Below, one piece after another: positions 63,896 to 64,000 of a stretch of 64,000 nt of DNA. The notes beneath the pieces were generated by a model. It saw only the letters and a program-made list of their open reading frames with translations, was not told the DNA's origin and searched no databases. Source of the DNA: an uncultured Bacilli bacterium (lineage in GTDB: Bacteria; Bacillota_I; Bacilli_A; RF39; UBA660); assembly GCA_944350385.1 (NCBI GenBank), contig CALVOV010000002.1, positions 53,909-117,908 of the forward strand, written 5' to 3'. The stretch's first letter is position 1, and each line of letters opens with the position of its first letter. Position numbers and translations under genes: made by a program.

Positions 63896-64000
63896 GTACT
63901 TTTTTTATTTTAAGCCAATTAAATTGTAGTGTTACAATTGATGTGAAACATTTCTATATAAAAAAAGTAATTCAAGTCTTATAATTGAGTTAACCAAATT

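Noticed and set aside
63881..63907. Repeated AAGTACTT palindromes right of tRNA-Arg as an attachment site
   Set aside because: They look like a terminator stem followed by a T run, overlap the tRNA promoter and are not copies of the tRNA 3' end.
63932..64000. Open frame of 22 codons running off the right edge on the minus strand (ends LELLFLYRNVSHQL)
   Set aside because: Too short to tell from chance in AT-rich sequence; no family recognised. It could be the tail of a gene outside the window.
1..64000. CRISPR array, insertion sequence or prophage
   Set aside because: No spaced direct repeats, transposase, integrase or phage structural genes were found within the window.
1..64000. Mycoplasma-type code (UGA as Trp)
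   Set aside because: Several conserved genes end at TGA (for example at 42113 and 32584) and Trp is encoded by TGG.

Overview
The window is a very AT-rich (GC estimated by eye at under 30%), densely packed bacterial chromosome segment of low-GC Gram-positive (Bacillota, class Bacilli) type. The evidence is gene content and order: PolC-type DNA polymerase III, the rimP-nusA-ylxR-infB-rbfA and yqfC-yqfD-(vanZ)-ybeY-dgkA-cdd-era-yqzL-recO runs, a glycyl T-box, an L20-type leader, and SD motifs close to AGGAGG. TGA is used as a stop (for example at 42113) and Trp is TGG, so the code is standard, not the Mycoplasma code. Sporulation markers (YqfC, YqfD, a CotY/CotZ-like coat protein, a YjcZ-like microprotein, a collagen-like beta-helix protein, and two AC-16-CATAnnnTA promoters) suggest a spore former or a recent descendant of one. 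It resembles uncultured gut Bacilli, but the sequence alone does not fix the taxon.

Layout, left to right. 1-2 kb: a surface protein cut by the window edge and a collagen-like/beta-helix protein. 2-8 kb: DNA uptake genes comEC and comEA, a DHH phosphoesterase, a PLC/nuclease-like protein, a SEDS glycosyltransferase and a YjcZ-like peptide. 8-28 kb: housekeeping genes def, smc, a ylxY-like gene, pnp, rpsO, rbfA, infB, ylxR, nusA, a short rimP, a VanY-TruB fusion and polC. 28-31 kb: tail-anchored and small proteins, ferredoxin, rluB and an EIIB-like domain. 31-37 kb: a WXG100/type VII-like cluster without its ATPase. 37-39 kb: a CotZ-like coat gene and a second SEDS gene. 39-46 kb: an operon with two SipW-type signal peptidases, a membrane McrB-like AAA+ ATPase, a DUF2357-like partner and a TasA-like exported protein. 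46-50 kb: frr, tsf, rpsB, rplT, rpmI and infC. 50-60 kb: a YfiH-like enzyme, a second modular surface protein, glyS with T-box, recO to era, cdd, dgkA, ybeY, vanZ, yqfD, yqfC, yqeY and rpsU. 60.7-63.7 kb: a bacteriocin-like locus. 63.8 kb: tRNA-Arg(UCU).

The most unusual elements are these. (1) A compact C39-peptidase ABC transporter locus with two double-glycine peptides and a third related one. (2) A near-identical Rho_N/SAP-like tail on two neighbouring ribosomal proteins, S2 and L20. (3) A complete D,D-carboxypeptidase (VanY) fused without linker to a complete pseudouridine synthase (TruB). (4) The signal peptidase/AAA+/DUF2357-like/TasA-like operon, which looks like a dedicated surface-fibre export system. 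(5) Two surface proteins sharing an N-terminal module that may be its clients. Calls rest on motifs, gene order and hand-checked start sites; no database search was possible.
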